Assembly: GCF_019345465.1 (NCBI RefSeq)
Contig: NZ_JAHKRC010000023.1
Coordinates: 1 to 55,132 of the forward strand
Length of the DNA: 55,132 nt
Source: Pseudomonas sp. NKUCC02_KPG
GTDB taxonomy: Bacteria; Pseudomonadota; Gammaproteobacteria; Pseudomonadales; Pseudomonadaceae
Reading direction: 5' to 3'
Part shown: piece after piece, positions 36,175 to 44,508 of the stretch
Numbering within the stretch: the first letter of the stretch is position 1
How the letters are laid out: each line of letters opens with the position of its first letter
The notes under the pieces: generated by a model
What the model was told of the DNA's origin: nothing
The model's database searches: none
The model's input: the letters and a program-made list of their open reading frames with translations, nothing else
Translations under genes and position numbers: made by a program

Positions 36175-36804
36175 TTACGCCGCCAGAGCCCAGTCCTGAA
36201 CCACTTCTTGCACGCCCACCAGGCTGATATCAGCAACCTGCGGTGCATCGGAGTGGGCCAGGCCAGCAGCGGCCAACTGGTCGAAGGTTGAATCGGTGGA
36301 CAGGCCGAACTCGCTCAACAGGTTGTTGAGCACGCCTTCCAGACCCGATACGTTGCCTTTCATCAGGCCGTAGATCACGTCCTGAACAGCGTTGCCTGCA
36401 CGGCCGGCATCGCTGGCGGCGGACAGGTCGAGGCCGTTGAAGGAGACGGTGTAGTCGTCCAGGCCAAACGCGCTGCCCGAACCACCAGTCAGCACTTCAC
36501 CCAAACTCACGCTGTCCAGTTCACCCCACAGGTAATGATTCATGTTGTCGCCAGCAGAGACTTTAGGGTCATACACATAATGCAGGCCATTGCTGGTATC
36601 GCTTCCTGCGATAAAGGCGTAGTCCGAATTATTGGCACCATGCGTCGCATACTGCTCACCATCTTGAGCACGACCGCCACTATTGAAACCACCGGTATTG
36701 CTTAGACCGTGACCCGCAGTTTTAAAACCTTGAGCCCAATCGCTAAGCACGTCACCAATCGAATCAGAACCAACAAACGAACTATAGTTAATTGAAATAG
36801 TCAT
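36175..36804 (-). CDS. hasA: Hemophore HasA
   Basis: A 209-residue secreted haem-binding protein with no Sec signal. The haem ligands are recognisable: His32 (in KTAGH) at the same position as S. marcescens His32, and Tyr76 (in GLHYVYDP) for Tyr75. His90 (in NMNHYLWG) is placed like the supporting His83. The C terminus VVQDWALAA is the type I secretion signal, close to P. aeruginosa HasA (ends ALAA). It is exported by HasDEF, takes haem from host or environmental haemoproteins and passes it to HasR. The loop around His32 differs in sequence from that of better-known homologues. Confidence 0.95.
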   Translation of the reverse strand: MTISINYSSFVGSDSIGDVLSDWAQGFKTAGHGLSNTGGFNSGGRAQDGEQYATHGANNSDYAFIAGSDTSNGLHYVYDPKVSAGDNMNHYLWGELDSVSLGEVLTGGSGSAFGLDDYTVSFNGLDLSAASDAGRAGNAVQDVIYGLMKGNVSGLEGVLNNLLSEFGLSTDSTFDQLAAAGLAHSDAPQVADISLVGVQEVVQDWALAA

Positions 36805-36910
36805 GACTTGAACTTCTTCCTTAGATAGTTTCAGTGAAGTGGCGCACAGCGATGCACGCCCTTGCTCACAACGAGCAATCTTTTATATAACGAAGCAAAC
36901 AGTCCGTTAT

Positions 36911-39691
36911 TTAGAATTTATATTCGAGCATGCCACTCAATGTCCGACCGCGCGCCATACTCAAGTTATTGGCATCGCCCATGGCCACAAAGTAGGCTTC
37001 GTCGGTAGCGTTCTCTAATGACAAGGTAATATTCAACGTGTCCGTCGGCCAGTAACTTGCATACAGGTCGTACACGCTGTATTTAGGCCAGTGTGCTTGC
37101 TCTATACCGGAGTAACTCCATTCATTCAGACCCGCGCCATTACCAGGGCTGTAGCGAAAGCGTATCCCCGTGTCCAGGCGCCGCTCAAGGAAACGAGCAC
37201 CCACTGTTAGAGACCCTCGATCTGCGGGCATATATGCCGCATTACCCATAGTAGATCCGCAATCGATTTTGTTGTTTCTGTCCGGGTCATCGAGCCATTC
37301 AGAGACTCTAGTATTGATGTAGCCAATCTTGCCATTAGGCCGGGTGTAGGGCGTCCTGATTATCTTAACAACCTCGCCCCTTTTCTTGGCGCCGCCCATA
37401 TAGTACCCACTTGAGCAAAACTCATTACTGCCAATCATATGCGTGTAACTCAGGTTGGTATACAACCGTCCCATATCGTAATTCAACTGATATTCAACGC
37501 CGCGAAACCGGGTCTCCGCTTGGTTATTCACATACGCAGAGCGACCCGACCCGACGACATCCGCCGACCCTGGAAGAGAGACACCATAGTGTAAAAATGA
37601 AAAATTCTTGATGTTATTATCAAAGTAAGCAACTTTTACTCCAAGCCGGTCATTATTAAAGAACAGGGATTCTTTAAAGATATTTAAACCGAACTCCCAT
37701 TCCCGGTTTTCCTCAGCTTTCAGGTATGGATTGGGGTAAACCCGCTCCGGTGCATTCCCCCCATGGGGCCGCCCGGTCATAAACACCTCAGTCACCGCCG
37801 GCGGGCGCCAGCCTTGGCCCCATCGCCCATAGAACTGCAACCAGTCAACTCCGGGCTTTATCCCTATACCAAACGTCGGTGAAAACTTGCCTTCTTCACG
37901 ATCTGAATCATAGAAATAAACATTTCTTACAGAAGAACCCGAGGTCATCACCTCGCCACCATTCTCCCCTGGAGTGACCGGCGCTTGCCATAAACTCATG
38001 CCCGTTTTGCCTTCCAGGCGATAGCGGTCATAACGCAACCCGGCATCCAGCGCCAGCCAATAGCTGTACTGGTAGTGCAGGTTATTGAACAGGCTGGCCA
38101 TGGTGCGTTTGCCTTCCGGGTCTGCCCCCTCGACCCAGGGCAGATCGTTCTCGTTCTCGGCCGGCACCAGATTGTTCTTGGATTTCAAAATGTCCTGATA
38201 GCTTTCCAGGCCATAGTTCCAGCTCAGTTGCCCGTAGTTGTTGAAGTCAAACCGGGACGTGTTTTCTACCTGAAAACCCCATGTGCTGGTGCGAAACTCA
38301 TCTTCGTAACCATCAAATGCATTACCACTATTAGCCGACGCTTTGTGGGGGGCATTACGCCGATCAAGCTGCGTATTGACGTAATAAAGTTTACTTTTGA
38401 AGTCGATCAGCTCGTTATCCGGGTTGTAGCTGTAATCCAGCGCCAGGTTGCCGGTATTGATATTGCTTTTACCGGTACGCACATAGTCGTAACCATCCTG
38501 CGTCGCATTGAGGTTGGTCCATGCGTCAGCGCTATCGCTGTCGGTTTCCAGGTAAGTGAACTGCGCTCGCTGGTCGTTGGGCAGGTTCAGCCCGAGCTTG
38601 ACCATCTGCGAACGGGTCACGCTGCCGGTATCGCCTACTTCACTGGTCAGCCAGTCTGTCCAGGCTTCGCGATATTTGTTCTTGTTGCGAATATTTACGC
38701 CCAGGTTATCGGCGTTTTGCCGACCGGTACGGTAGTCACCAAAATGGCGTTCGCTATAAGCAACCAAAATATCGCCAAGTTCATTGCCAAATGCGAAGAC
38801 GCCACCGCCATTGAAATAGGTGCCGTTACCCAATTTACCGATACCGCTGCCGGCCCGGATGCGCCCGCCGTACTCTTTGCCGTCTTCCAGGAACTCGCTG
38901 GCTTGCAGGGTGTTAAAGCTGGCAATGCCCCCCAATACGCCCGCACCGCCCATGCCGGACTGGGCGCCTTTATCGATTTCAACGCTGGAGACCATTTCCG
39001 GGTCGATCAACATCACGCCGTTGCGCTGCTGGTGGCCGTTAACGTTGAAATTCTGGCGCATGCCGTCAACGTTCATGTTGACCCGGCCGTAGTCCTGAAT
39101 ACCGCGGATGTTGACCGACAGGCCCTGGTCACGCTGATTGACGGCGGTGTACACGCCCGTGGTTTCTTCGAGCATGTCCGCTGCGTGGCGTGGGGCGCGC
39201 TTGTTGATTTGCTCGCGAGTAATGACCGCTACAGAAGATGGCGTCTGATACACCCAATCCCCACTATTGCCTTCGCTGGCCGTTACCGAAGTAGTGCCCA
39301 ATGCCAGTGCGCCATTGTGTTCGCCGCTGACGCGGGTCAGGGTGACCTGGCGTTCGCCGGTAAAGCGGTACTCCACCGGATTGCCGCCCAGCAAACGGGC
39401 CAGACCTTCCTGTACGCCGAAGTCGCCATTGAGTGCTACGGATTTCAGGCCTTGCAGCATCTGGCTGTCGAACAGCACTTGCAGGCCAGCCTGCTCGGCA
39501 AAAATCAGCACGGCCTTGTCCAGCGGCTGGGCCGGAATATGGAAGGCGATAAATTCTTGTTGCACGGCGCTGCTGACTTTTTCAGCGGCCTGTACCGGCG
39601 CTTGCACCGCCAGCGACGCAAACAGTGCGATATGAACAGCAAAGGCTAACCGGCTTGCGGAATGCACCCCTTTGCGCTGACTACCCATCAT
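36911..39691 (-). CDS. hasR: TonB-dependent haem/hemophore receptor HasR with STN signalling domain
   Basis: A 926-residue outer-membrane receptor. The signal peptide (to about 36) is followed by an STN (secretin/TonB short N-terminal) domain (about 48-115), the mark of transducers that activate an ECF sigma factor. The plug (about 145-265) and a 22-strand barrel follow, ending in Phe (LEYKF). Between the FRAP-like WRPPAVTEVF and NPNL-like PNPYLKAEEN motifs lies His643 (GRPHGGN), the conserved extracellular haem ligand of haem receptors. It takes haem from HasA and imports it with TonB energy. It also signals to HasS. Confidence 0.94.
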   Translation of the reverse strand: MMGSQRKGVHSASRLAFAVHIALFASLAVQAPVQAAEKVSSAVQQEFIAFHIPAQPLDKAVLIFAEQAGLQVLFDSQMLQGLKSVALNGDFGVQEGLARLLGGNPVEYRFTGERQVTLTRVSGEHNGALALGTTSVTASEGNSGDWVYQTPSSVAVITREQINKRAPRHAADMLEETTGVYTAVNQRDQGLSVNIRGIQDYGRVNMNVDGMRQNFNVNGHQQRNGVMLIDPEMVSSVEIDKGAQSGMGGAGVLGGIASFNTLQASEFLEDGKEYGGRIRAGSGIGKLGNGTYFNGGGVFAFGNELGDILVAYSERHFGDYRTGRQNADNLGVNIRNKNKYREAWTDWLTSEVGDTGSVTRSQMVKLGLNLPNDQRAQFTYLETDSDSADAWTNLNATQDGYDYVRTGKSNINTGNLALDYSYNPDNELIDFKSKLYYVNTQLDRRNAPHKASANSGNAFDGYEDEFRTSTWGFQVENTSRFDFNNYGQLSWNYGLESYQDILKSKNNLVPAENENDLPWVEGADPEGKRTMASLFNNLHYQYSYWLALDAGLRYDRYRLEGKTGMSLWQAPVTPGENGGEVMTSGSSVRNVYFYDSDREEGKFSPTFGIGIKPGVDWLQFYGRWGQGWRPPAVTEVFMTGRPHGGNAPERVYPNPYLKAEENREWEFGLNIFKESLFFNNDRLGVKVAYFDNNIKNFSFLHYGVSLPGSADVVGSGRSAYVNNQAETRFRGVEYQLNYDMGRLYTNLSYTHMIGSNEFCSSGYYMGGAKKRGEVVKIIRTPYTRPNGKIGYINTRVSEWLDDPDRNNKIDCGSTMGNAAYMPADRGSLTVGARFLERRLDTGIRFRYSPGNGAGLNEWSYSGIEQAHWPKYSVYDLYASYWPTDTLNITLSLENATDEAYFVAMGDANNLSMARGRTLSGMLEYKF

Positions 39692-39810
39692 TTTTATTTT
39701 CCCCAGGCTTACGAGCTGCTTTGCGAATGAATCTCAATAGCAAGACGTAACGTCGGGGTGAAGTCAGTAAAGGTTTTTGCGATTAATGTTCAAAAAGCGC
39801 TGGAGGGCCC

Positions 39811-39897
39811 TGTGGGAGCGGGCTTGCTCGCGATAGCAGCACTGCAATCTGCCTGACACACCGCGCGGTCTGCATCGCAGGCAAGCCGGCTCCCACA
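39811..39897. repeat. REP pair between hasS and hasR
   Basis: A canonical left arm TGTGGGAGCGGGCTTGCTCG (from 39811) faces a variant right arm ATCGCAGGCAAGCCGGCTCC (from 39874). It lies just after the hasS stop, in front of hasR, and probably separates the regulatory genes from the receptor-hemophore operon. Confidence 0.88.
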
Positions 39898-39911
39898 GGA
39901 TGGGTGGTGGC

Positions 39912-40910
39912 TCAGTACACCAGGCTCACGCCCGCCAGTTCGACGCGCTGCACATGCAACTCCTGGGTGAGGGTGTGCAGCGCGCTGTCGAGCATTTCGA
40001 GGCGGAATACGCCGCTGACCTGTCGACTGGCCAGGGCAGGATTGGCCAATACAATCTGGCCGGGGCGATAGCGGTTGAGCTGTTCGATCACGTGGGCCAG
40101 CGGTTGACGGTCAAAGACCAGTACACCACGGCGCCAACTGGTGGCCGCGTTGAGGTCGAAACCGGGTAGTTTTTGTACACCCTCCTGTGCGCTGTAGCGG
40201 GCGCTTTGGCCTTCTTCCAGGGTTTGCTGCGCCGCGCCTTGAACCGGCGGGGTCAACAGGCTGACCGCAACGCTGTGCTGCAACACCCCGACCCATGCCT
40301 GGTCGCTGCTTTCCCGACCAACCACAAATTGCGTGCCCAGCGCCCGGGTTCGCCCACCCGCACTTTGCACTACAAAAGGCCGGGTTTCGGCTTCGCCCAT
40401 GGGCGACACGTCAAATACGGCCGCCCCCGAAAGCAATCTGATCCGCCGCTCGCGGGTGTCGTAGTCGATGCTGATTGCACTGGATGCGTCCAGCTCGACC
40501 GAACTGCCATCGGCGAGTTGAACGGTTCGGATTTCTCCTGCACCCGTGCGGTAGTCCGCCTGCATTTGAAGCAGCAGGGTCGGGCCGCTGATCCAGCCGA
40601 CCGCCAGCACCAGCGACAGCACCGCCGCACGCCCGGCCCAACGCAGCGGGCGCCGGCGTCGAGTCACCGGCACGGGGCGGGCGGCGGGCGGTGACAGGCG
40701 ATGCCCGGCGGGCCTGGCCTCCAGCGCCAGCGCCCCCAGCGCCGCCCAGGTCTGCTCGGCGAAACGTAACGCCGGGGCATGGCGCTCATCGGCGGCCAGC
40801 CACAGGTCCAGTTGCGCCCGGGTGTCTTCGCTCAACGCACCCGCGTGCAGACGCACCGCCCACTCGGCGGCCGCTTCAGTAATGCTCTGCTGTTCGGGGC
40901 CTTGGCTCAT
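39912..40910 (-). CDS. hasS: Anti-sigma factor HasS (FecR family)
   Basis: The 332-residue protein has a cytoplasmic N-terminal DUF4880 domain (ITEAAAEWAVRLHAG, about 8-60). One membrane helix follows at about 90-112, then a periplasmic FecR domain (VQLADGSSVELDASSAISID). A DUF4974 secretin-like C-terminal part (about 265-332) contacts the STN domain. It binds HasI until haem-loaded HasR signals, then releases or activates it. It starts 89 bases after the hasI stop on the same strand. Confidence 0.92.
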   Translation of the reverse strand: MSQGPEQQSITEAAAEWAVRLHAGALSEDTRAQLDLWLAADERHAPALRFAEQTWAALGALALEARPAGHRLSPPAARPVPVTRRRRPLRWAGRAAVLSLVLAVGWISGPTLLLQMQADYRTGAGEIRTVQLADGSSVELDASSAISIDYDTRERRIRLLSGAAVFDVSPMGEAETRPFVVQSAGGRTRALGTQFVVGRESSDQAWVGVLQHSVAVSLLTPPVQGAAQQTLEEGQSARYSAQEGVQKLPGFDLNAATSWRRGVLVFDRQPLAHVIEQLNRYRPGQIVLANPALASRQVSGVFRLEMLDSALHTLTQELHVQRVELAGVSLVY

Positions 40911-40999
40911 CAGGTGTGAATCTCTATTTCTCGTTATATATAAGCAGTGACGTCTCGCCGGCTAAAACTCAGTAAGCCATTCATCTACATATTTGAATA

Positions 41000-41506
41000 T
41001 TATTTCTCAGGCTCTTGTAGGCGCTGCATGACGTAGGCCAAGGCTTTTGACAGATGCTTTTGCACTGAGCTGTCAGAAATTTCAAGATGGCGCGCAACTT
41101 GAGCATGGGTCATGCCCTCGATGCGATTGAGGCGAAAGATCTCCTGCGTGCGTTCCGGCAATTCGGACAATGCCTGCTTTAGAGCCATGCGCTGTTGTTC
41201 AGCCATCGCCTGGGCCTCCAGCCCTGCCAGTTCATCTTCGATTTCGGCCAGTGCTTCGTGGGCAACCGAGTCGGTCTTGCGTCGGGTTTCCTGGCGAATG
41301 TGATCGACCAACAGGTTGCCCGCGATGCGATACAGATAGCCGGGGGTGTTGTCGATGTGCTCCTTGCGCCCACGCTCGGCCATGCGCAGAAAACTTTCCT
41401 GCACCAGGTCTGCGGCCAGCTGAGGGTCTCGCACCTTGCGCGCCAGATACCCGCGCAGGGTACCGGCATGCTTGAGGAACAAGCCTTTGAGATCCATATC
41501 CGACAA
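41000..41506 (-). CDS. hasI: ECF sigma factor HasI
   Basis: The 168-residue FecI-type sigma factor has region 2 (about 10-80, AADLVQESFLRMAERG). Region 4 (about 110-160) has LPERTQEIFRLNRIEGMTHA and the HTH VARHLEISDSSVQKHLSKAL. It directs RNA polymerase to the hasS/hasR promoter when haem-HasA is bound outside. The ATG at 41506 lies downstream of a Fur-box-like site, so iron should repress it. The gene order hasI-hasS-hasR-hasA-hasD-hasE-hasF equals that of P. aeruginosa. Confidence 0.92.
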   Translation of the reverse strand: MSDMDLKGLFLKHAGTLRGYLARKVRDPQLAADLVQESFLRMAERGRKEHIDNTPGYLYRIAGNLLVDHIRQETRRKTDSVAHEALAEIEDELAGLEAQAMAEQQRMALKQALSELPERTQEIFRLNRIEGMTHAQVARHLEISDSSVQKHLSKALAYVMQRLQEPEK

Positions 41507-41555
41507 ACCGACTCCCTGAGCATGAAGGAAAGGGGCGGCTATCTTACTTTTTGTC

Positions 41556-41574
41556 GAGAATGATTTTCAATTAG
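41556..41574. promoter_or_regulatory. Candidate Fur box upstream of hasI
   Basis: GAGAATGATTTTCAATTAG matches about 12 of 19 positions of the Fur consensus, with a GAGAATGAT half. It lies 50-68 bases before the hasI start, as expected for an iron-repressed ECF sigma gene. Confidence 0.6.
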
Positions 41575-41608
41575 TATTGGATTTCATTTCCAGAAATGTG
41601 GCGCCCGG

Positions 41609-42286
41609 TCATGCCTGTAAATAACGCAACACTGCGTCACACATCATGTCGCGCTGACGCTGCTTGACCTGCAGATCGGAAAAGTCGACCTGAAAAATCT
41701 CACCCAGGGTGTACCGGTTCGACACTCGATAAAAACAGAATGAACTGACCAGTAAATGAACATCCAGCGGGTTCAGCCCCGCACGGAATACCTTTTGTTC
41801 AACGCCGCGTCGCAGGATGTTCTCCAGGGCATGCACAATCGTGTCGTTCATGGCCTTGATGCCTTCCGAACGCTTGATGTACTCACCCTTGTGGATATTT
41901 TCGATGCTGACAATGCGCACAAAATCCGCGTTCATGTCGTGGTGGTCGAAGGTGAACTCCACCAGCCGCAGAATGGCTTCTACCGGCTCGAGCTGATCCA
42001 GGTTCAAGCGACTTTCGATGCTGCGGATTTCGCCGTAGAGCTTCTCCAGCACCTCGACGTAGAGCTGCTCCTTACTGGTGAAGTAGTAATAGATCATGCG
42101 CTTGGAGGTCTTGGTACGCTCTGCGATGGCGTCCACGCGAGCGCCCGCCAACCCTTGTTCCACGAACTCGACAATGGCTTCTTGCAGGATATTTTCCCGC
42201 GTCTTCTCAGGGTTGTTCTTACGGCTCTTGCGCGGTTCGACGACCGGTGCCGTGGCGCCGGTGTCGAGTTCTGGAATGTCGGTCAT
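41609..42286 (-). CDS. TetR family regulator (probable quinate/dehydroshikimate pathway)
   Basis: The 225-residue protein has an N-terminal TetR HTH (about 28-75, ENILQEAIVEFVEQGLAGAR and TKTSKRMIYYYFTSKEQLY). An all-helical ligand domain contains many aromatic residues. It sits 67 bases after quiC on the same strand and may be co-transcribed with it. The 14-base palindrome in the quiC-MFS divergent region is its best candidate operator. It therefore probably represses uptake and conversion of shikimate/dehydroshikimate until an intermediate binds. Control of the has genes downstream is possible but less likely. Confidence 0.82.
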   Translation of the reverse strand: MTDIPELDTGATAPVVEPRKSRKNNPEKTRENILQEAIVEFVEQGLAGARVDAIAERTKTSKRMIYYYFTSKEQLYVEVLEKLYGEIRSIESRLNLDQLEPVEAILRLVEFTFDHHDMNADFVRIVSIENIHKGEYIKRSEGIKAMNDTIVHALENILRRGVEQKVFRAGLNPLDVHLLVSSFCFYRVSNRYTLGEIFQVDFSDLQVKQRQRDMMCDAVLRYLQA

Positions 42287-42353
42287 GTAAGGTTCACGGC
42301 CATATTGGAATGCCCGCGATTATGGGGCGCCCTGCTCAATGAAGGAAGTCGCC

Positions 42354-44264
42354 CTACAGTTTTGCCTGACGCACCGCGCCACTGCGCGACTTGGCCATGG
42401 CGGCCAGACGCACCGCTACGTTTGCAGCACCGTACCCGGCATAGCCATTTTTGCGCTGCAGAAGCTCGAAGAAGAAACGCCCCTCAAAGGCTTCCGTATA
42501 CACATGAAACAACTCGCCGCCTTGGGCATCCCGGTCGTACAGCACGTTGAAATAGGCCAGTTCGCTCAAGAACTCATCATCGAAATCAAACCGCGCGGCC
42601 AGGTCGTCATAGTAGTTGAGCGGGATATCCAGCAGCGGCACGCCCGCAGCCTTGGCACGGCTGACTTCAGCAAACAGGTCGTCACATTCAAAGGCAATGT
42701 GATGCACACCTGAGCCACGATAACTCGACAGGGCATGTGAGATGGCGGTGTTTCTGTTCTCTGAAATATTCAACGGCAAACGAATCGAGCTGCATCGACT
42801 GCGCAATGCCCGGCTCTTGACCAGCCCATAAGGGTCCGGCAGCACCACTTCATCATCAGCCTCGAAATCCAGAAGGCTTTTATAGAACAGTACCCAGCTG
42901 TCGAGGCTGTCGGCGGGCAGAGCCATTGCCATGTGGTCGATGCGCTTGAGCCCGCCCTGGGCTGAAGGAGTTGGCGTGATGGTGAAGTCCGACTCATACA
43001 GCGGCTTGCCGGCAGCGTCTTTGTCCACCAGATAAATCAGGCTGCCATCCGGTGCGCGCACCGCCGCCAGCTCCAGCTCATTGGGGCCGACCAGCCCGCG
43101 ATAGGGCTGCCCCTTGTAGGCCACGGCACGGGCCAGGGCGCTGCTGCTGTCCTGCACACGCAGTGCAGTGGCGCACAACGATGGGCCGTGGGCCTCAAAA
43201 AAGTTATGGGCGAACGAATAGGGTTCAGCGTTGAGGATCAGGTTGATGTCGCCCTGGCGCAGCAAGCTCACGTTCTTTGAACGGTGCTGCCCGGCCTTGC
43301 TGAACCCCAGGCGTTCGAGCCAGTGAGTCAGCTGCGCGCCCTGGCTTTCATCCACGGCAAATTCGAGGAACTCGATACCGTCGTACTGACTGGCTTGAGG
43401 CGGTGCAAACAAGGGTTCAAGCGTCGCGGCCGGGGCCGCTTGCTGCACAAGCCGTTCGCGGGTCTTCTCTTCGAGGTACAACAACGAACGCAAGCCATCG
43501 GCCGCATTGGCCCGCGGTGGAGCTGCCCGAAAACCATCATTGAAGATTTCCAGCGACAAAGGCCCTGTGTAGCCACTTTGTATGATCGGCGCCAAAAAGC
43601 CCGGCAGATCAAACTCGCCCTGCCCTGGGAAACAACGGAAATGACGACTCCATTCCAGCACATCCATGGCCAGAATCGGTGCGTCAGCCATTTGTACAAA
43701 GAAGATCTTGTCGCCGGGAATCTGCGCAATGGCGCCTGGATCGCCCTTGAGCGACAGGGTGTGGAAGCTGTCGAGCAATACCCCAAGATTCGGATGGTCG
43801 ATCTGGCGCACCAGATCCCAGACCTGTTGCCAGGTATTGACGTGACGCCCCCAGGCCAGCGCTTCGTAACCAATGCGCAGGTTGCGCGCCCCCGCACGTT
43901 CGGCGAGCATGCTCAGGTCATCCAGCAGAATCTGGCGATCGCCCACCGAGTCGGGCGAAGCGTTACTGCACACCAGCACCAGGTCGGTGCCCAGCTCCTG
44001 CATCAAATCAAACTTGCGCTCGGCGCGATCAAGGTTGCGGGCGAGACGATCGCGGCGGCACCCCTCGAAATCACGAAACGGCTGGAACAAGCTGATTTCA
44101 AGCCCCAGATCGGTGCACATCTGACGGACTTCACGGGGGCTGCCGTCGTAATACAGCAGGTCGTTCTCAAAGATCTCGACCCCGTCAAAACCTGCCGCCG
44201 CAATGGCGTCCAGCTTCTCTGGCAAGGTGCCGCTCAAGGAAACCGTGGCGATCGAACGCTTCAT
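42354..44264 (-). CDS. quiC: 3-Dehydroshikimate dehydratase QuiC, fused to a VOC/HPPD-like domain
   Basis: A 636-residue fusion. Residues 1-285 form a TIM barrel of the sugar-phosphate isomerase/AP endonuclease 2 fold. Metal ligands are Glu134 (GYEAL), Asp165 (LLDSFH), Gln191 (FFVQMADAP) and Glu239 (LSLEIFND). These are the same residues and numbers I recall for P. putida QuiC1. Residues about 295-636 form a VOC pair like 4-hydroxyphenylpyruvate dioxygenase, with IDHMAMALP, HHIAFECDD and FFFELLQRKNGYAGYG supplying the His-His-Glu triad. The barrel dehydrates 3-dehydroshikimate to protocatechuate. The second domain's own activity is unproven. Product use by pcaHG nearby supports the assignment. 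Confidence 0.93.
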   Translation of the reverse strand: MKRSIATVSLSGTLPEKLDAIAAAGFDGVEIFENDLLYYDGSPREVRQMCTDLGLEISLFQPFRDFEGCRRDRLARNLDRAERKFDLMQELGTDLVLVCSNASPDSVGDRQILLDDLSMLAERAGARNLRIGYEALAWGRHVNTWQQVWDLVRQIDHPNLGVLLDSFHTLSLKGDPGAIAQIPGDKIFFVQMADAPILAMDVLEWSRHFRCFPGQGEFDLPGFLAPIIQSGYTGPLSLEIFNDGFRAAPPRANAADGLRSLLYLEEKTRERLVQQAAPAATLEPLFAPPQASQYDGIEFLEFAVDESQGAQLTHWLERLGFSKAGQHRSKNVSLLRQGDINLILNAEPYSFAHNFFEAHGPSLCATALRVQDSSSALARAVAYKGQPYRGLVGPNELELAAVRAPDGSLIYLVDKDAAGKPLYESDFTITPTPSAQGGLKRIDHMAMALPADSLDSWVLFYKSLLDFEADDEVVLPDPYGLVKSRALRSRCSSIRLPLNISENRNTAISHALSSYRGSGVHHIAFECDDLFAEVSRAKAAGVPLLDIPLNYYDDLAARFDFDDEFLSELAYFNVLYDRDAQGGELFHVYTEAFEGRFFFELLQRKNGYAGYGAANVAVRLAAMAKSRSGAVRQAKL

Positions 44265-44357
44265 TTAAAACTCCCAGGATTGGCGCAGCCTGCAGGCGAC
44301 GGCATTTCTTAATGGCTTGATTATTAAGGGCGCCCTATTATTGAGCAACCAATCTGT

Positions 44358-44371
44358 ACCAACCGGTTAGT
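44358..44371. promoter_or_regulatory. Candidate TetR operator between quiC and the MFS gene
   Basis: ACCAACCGGTTAGT is a 14-base palindrome with one mismatched pair around a perfect AACCGGTT core. It lies 94-107 bases before quiC and about 140 before the divergent transporter. That is a suitable place for the adjacent TetR protein to control both. Confidence 0.5.
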
Positions 44372-44508
44372 TTTGCGTGCGATTATCGAACATTATGGCC
44401 TATCTTGAATTGACGATTTTTTGTCCACTCGCCACCATCAACCCCGTACTTCTTGCGTCAACTGTTGTGCAACACCACATAAAAATTCCAAGAAACGGGT
44501 AAACATCC

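Noticed and set aside
38075..39649. 524-codon plus-strand frame opposite hasR
   Set aside because: hasR is complete with plug, barrel and terminal Phe on the minus strand; the opposite frame is a shadow.
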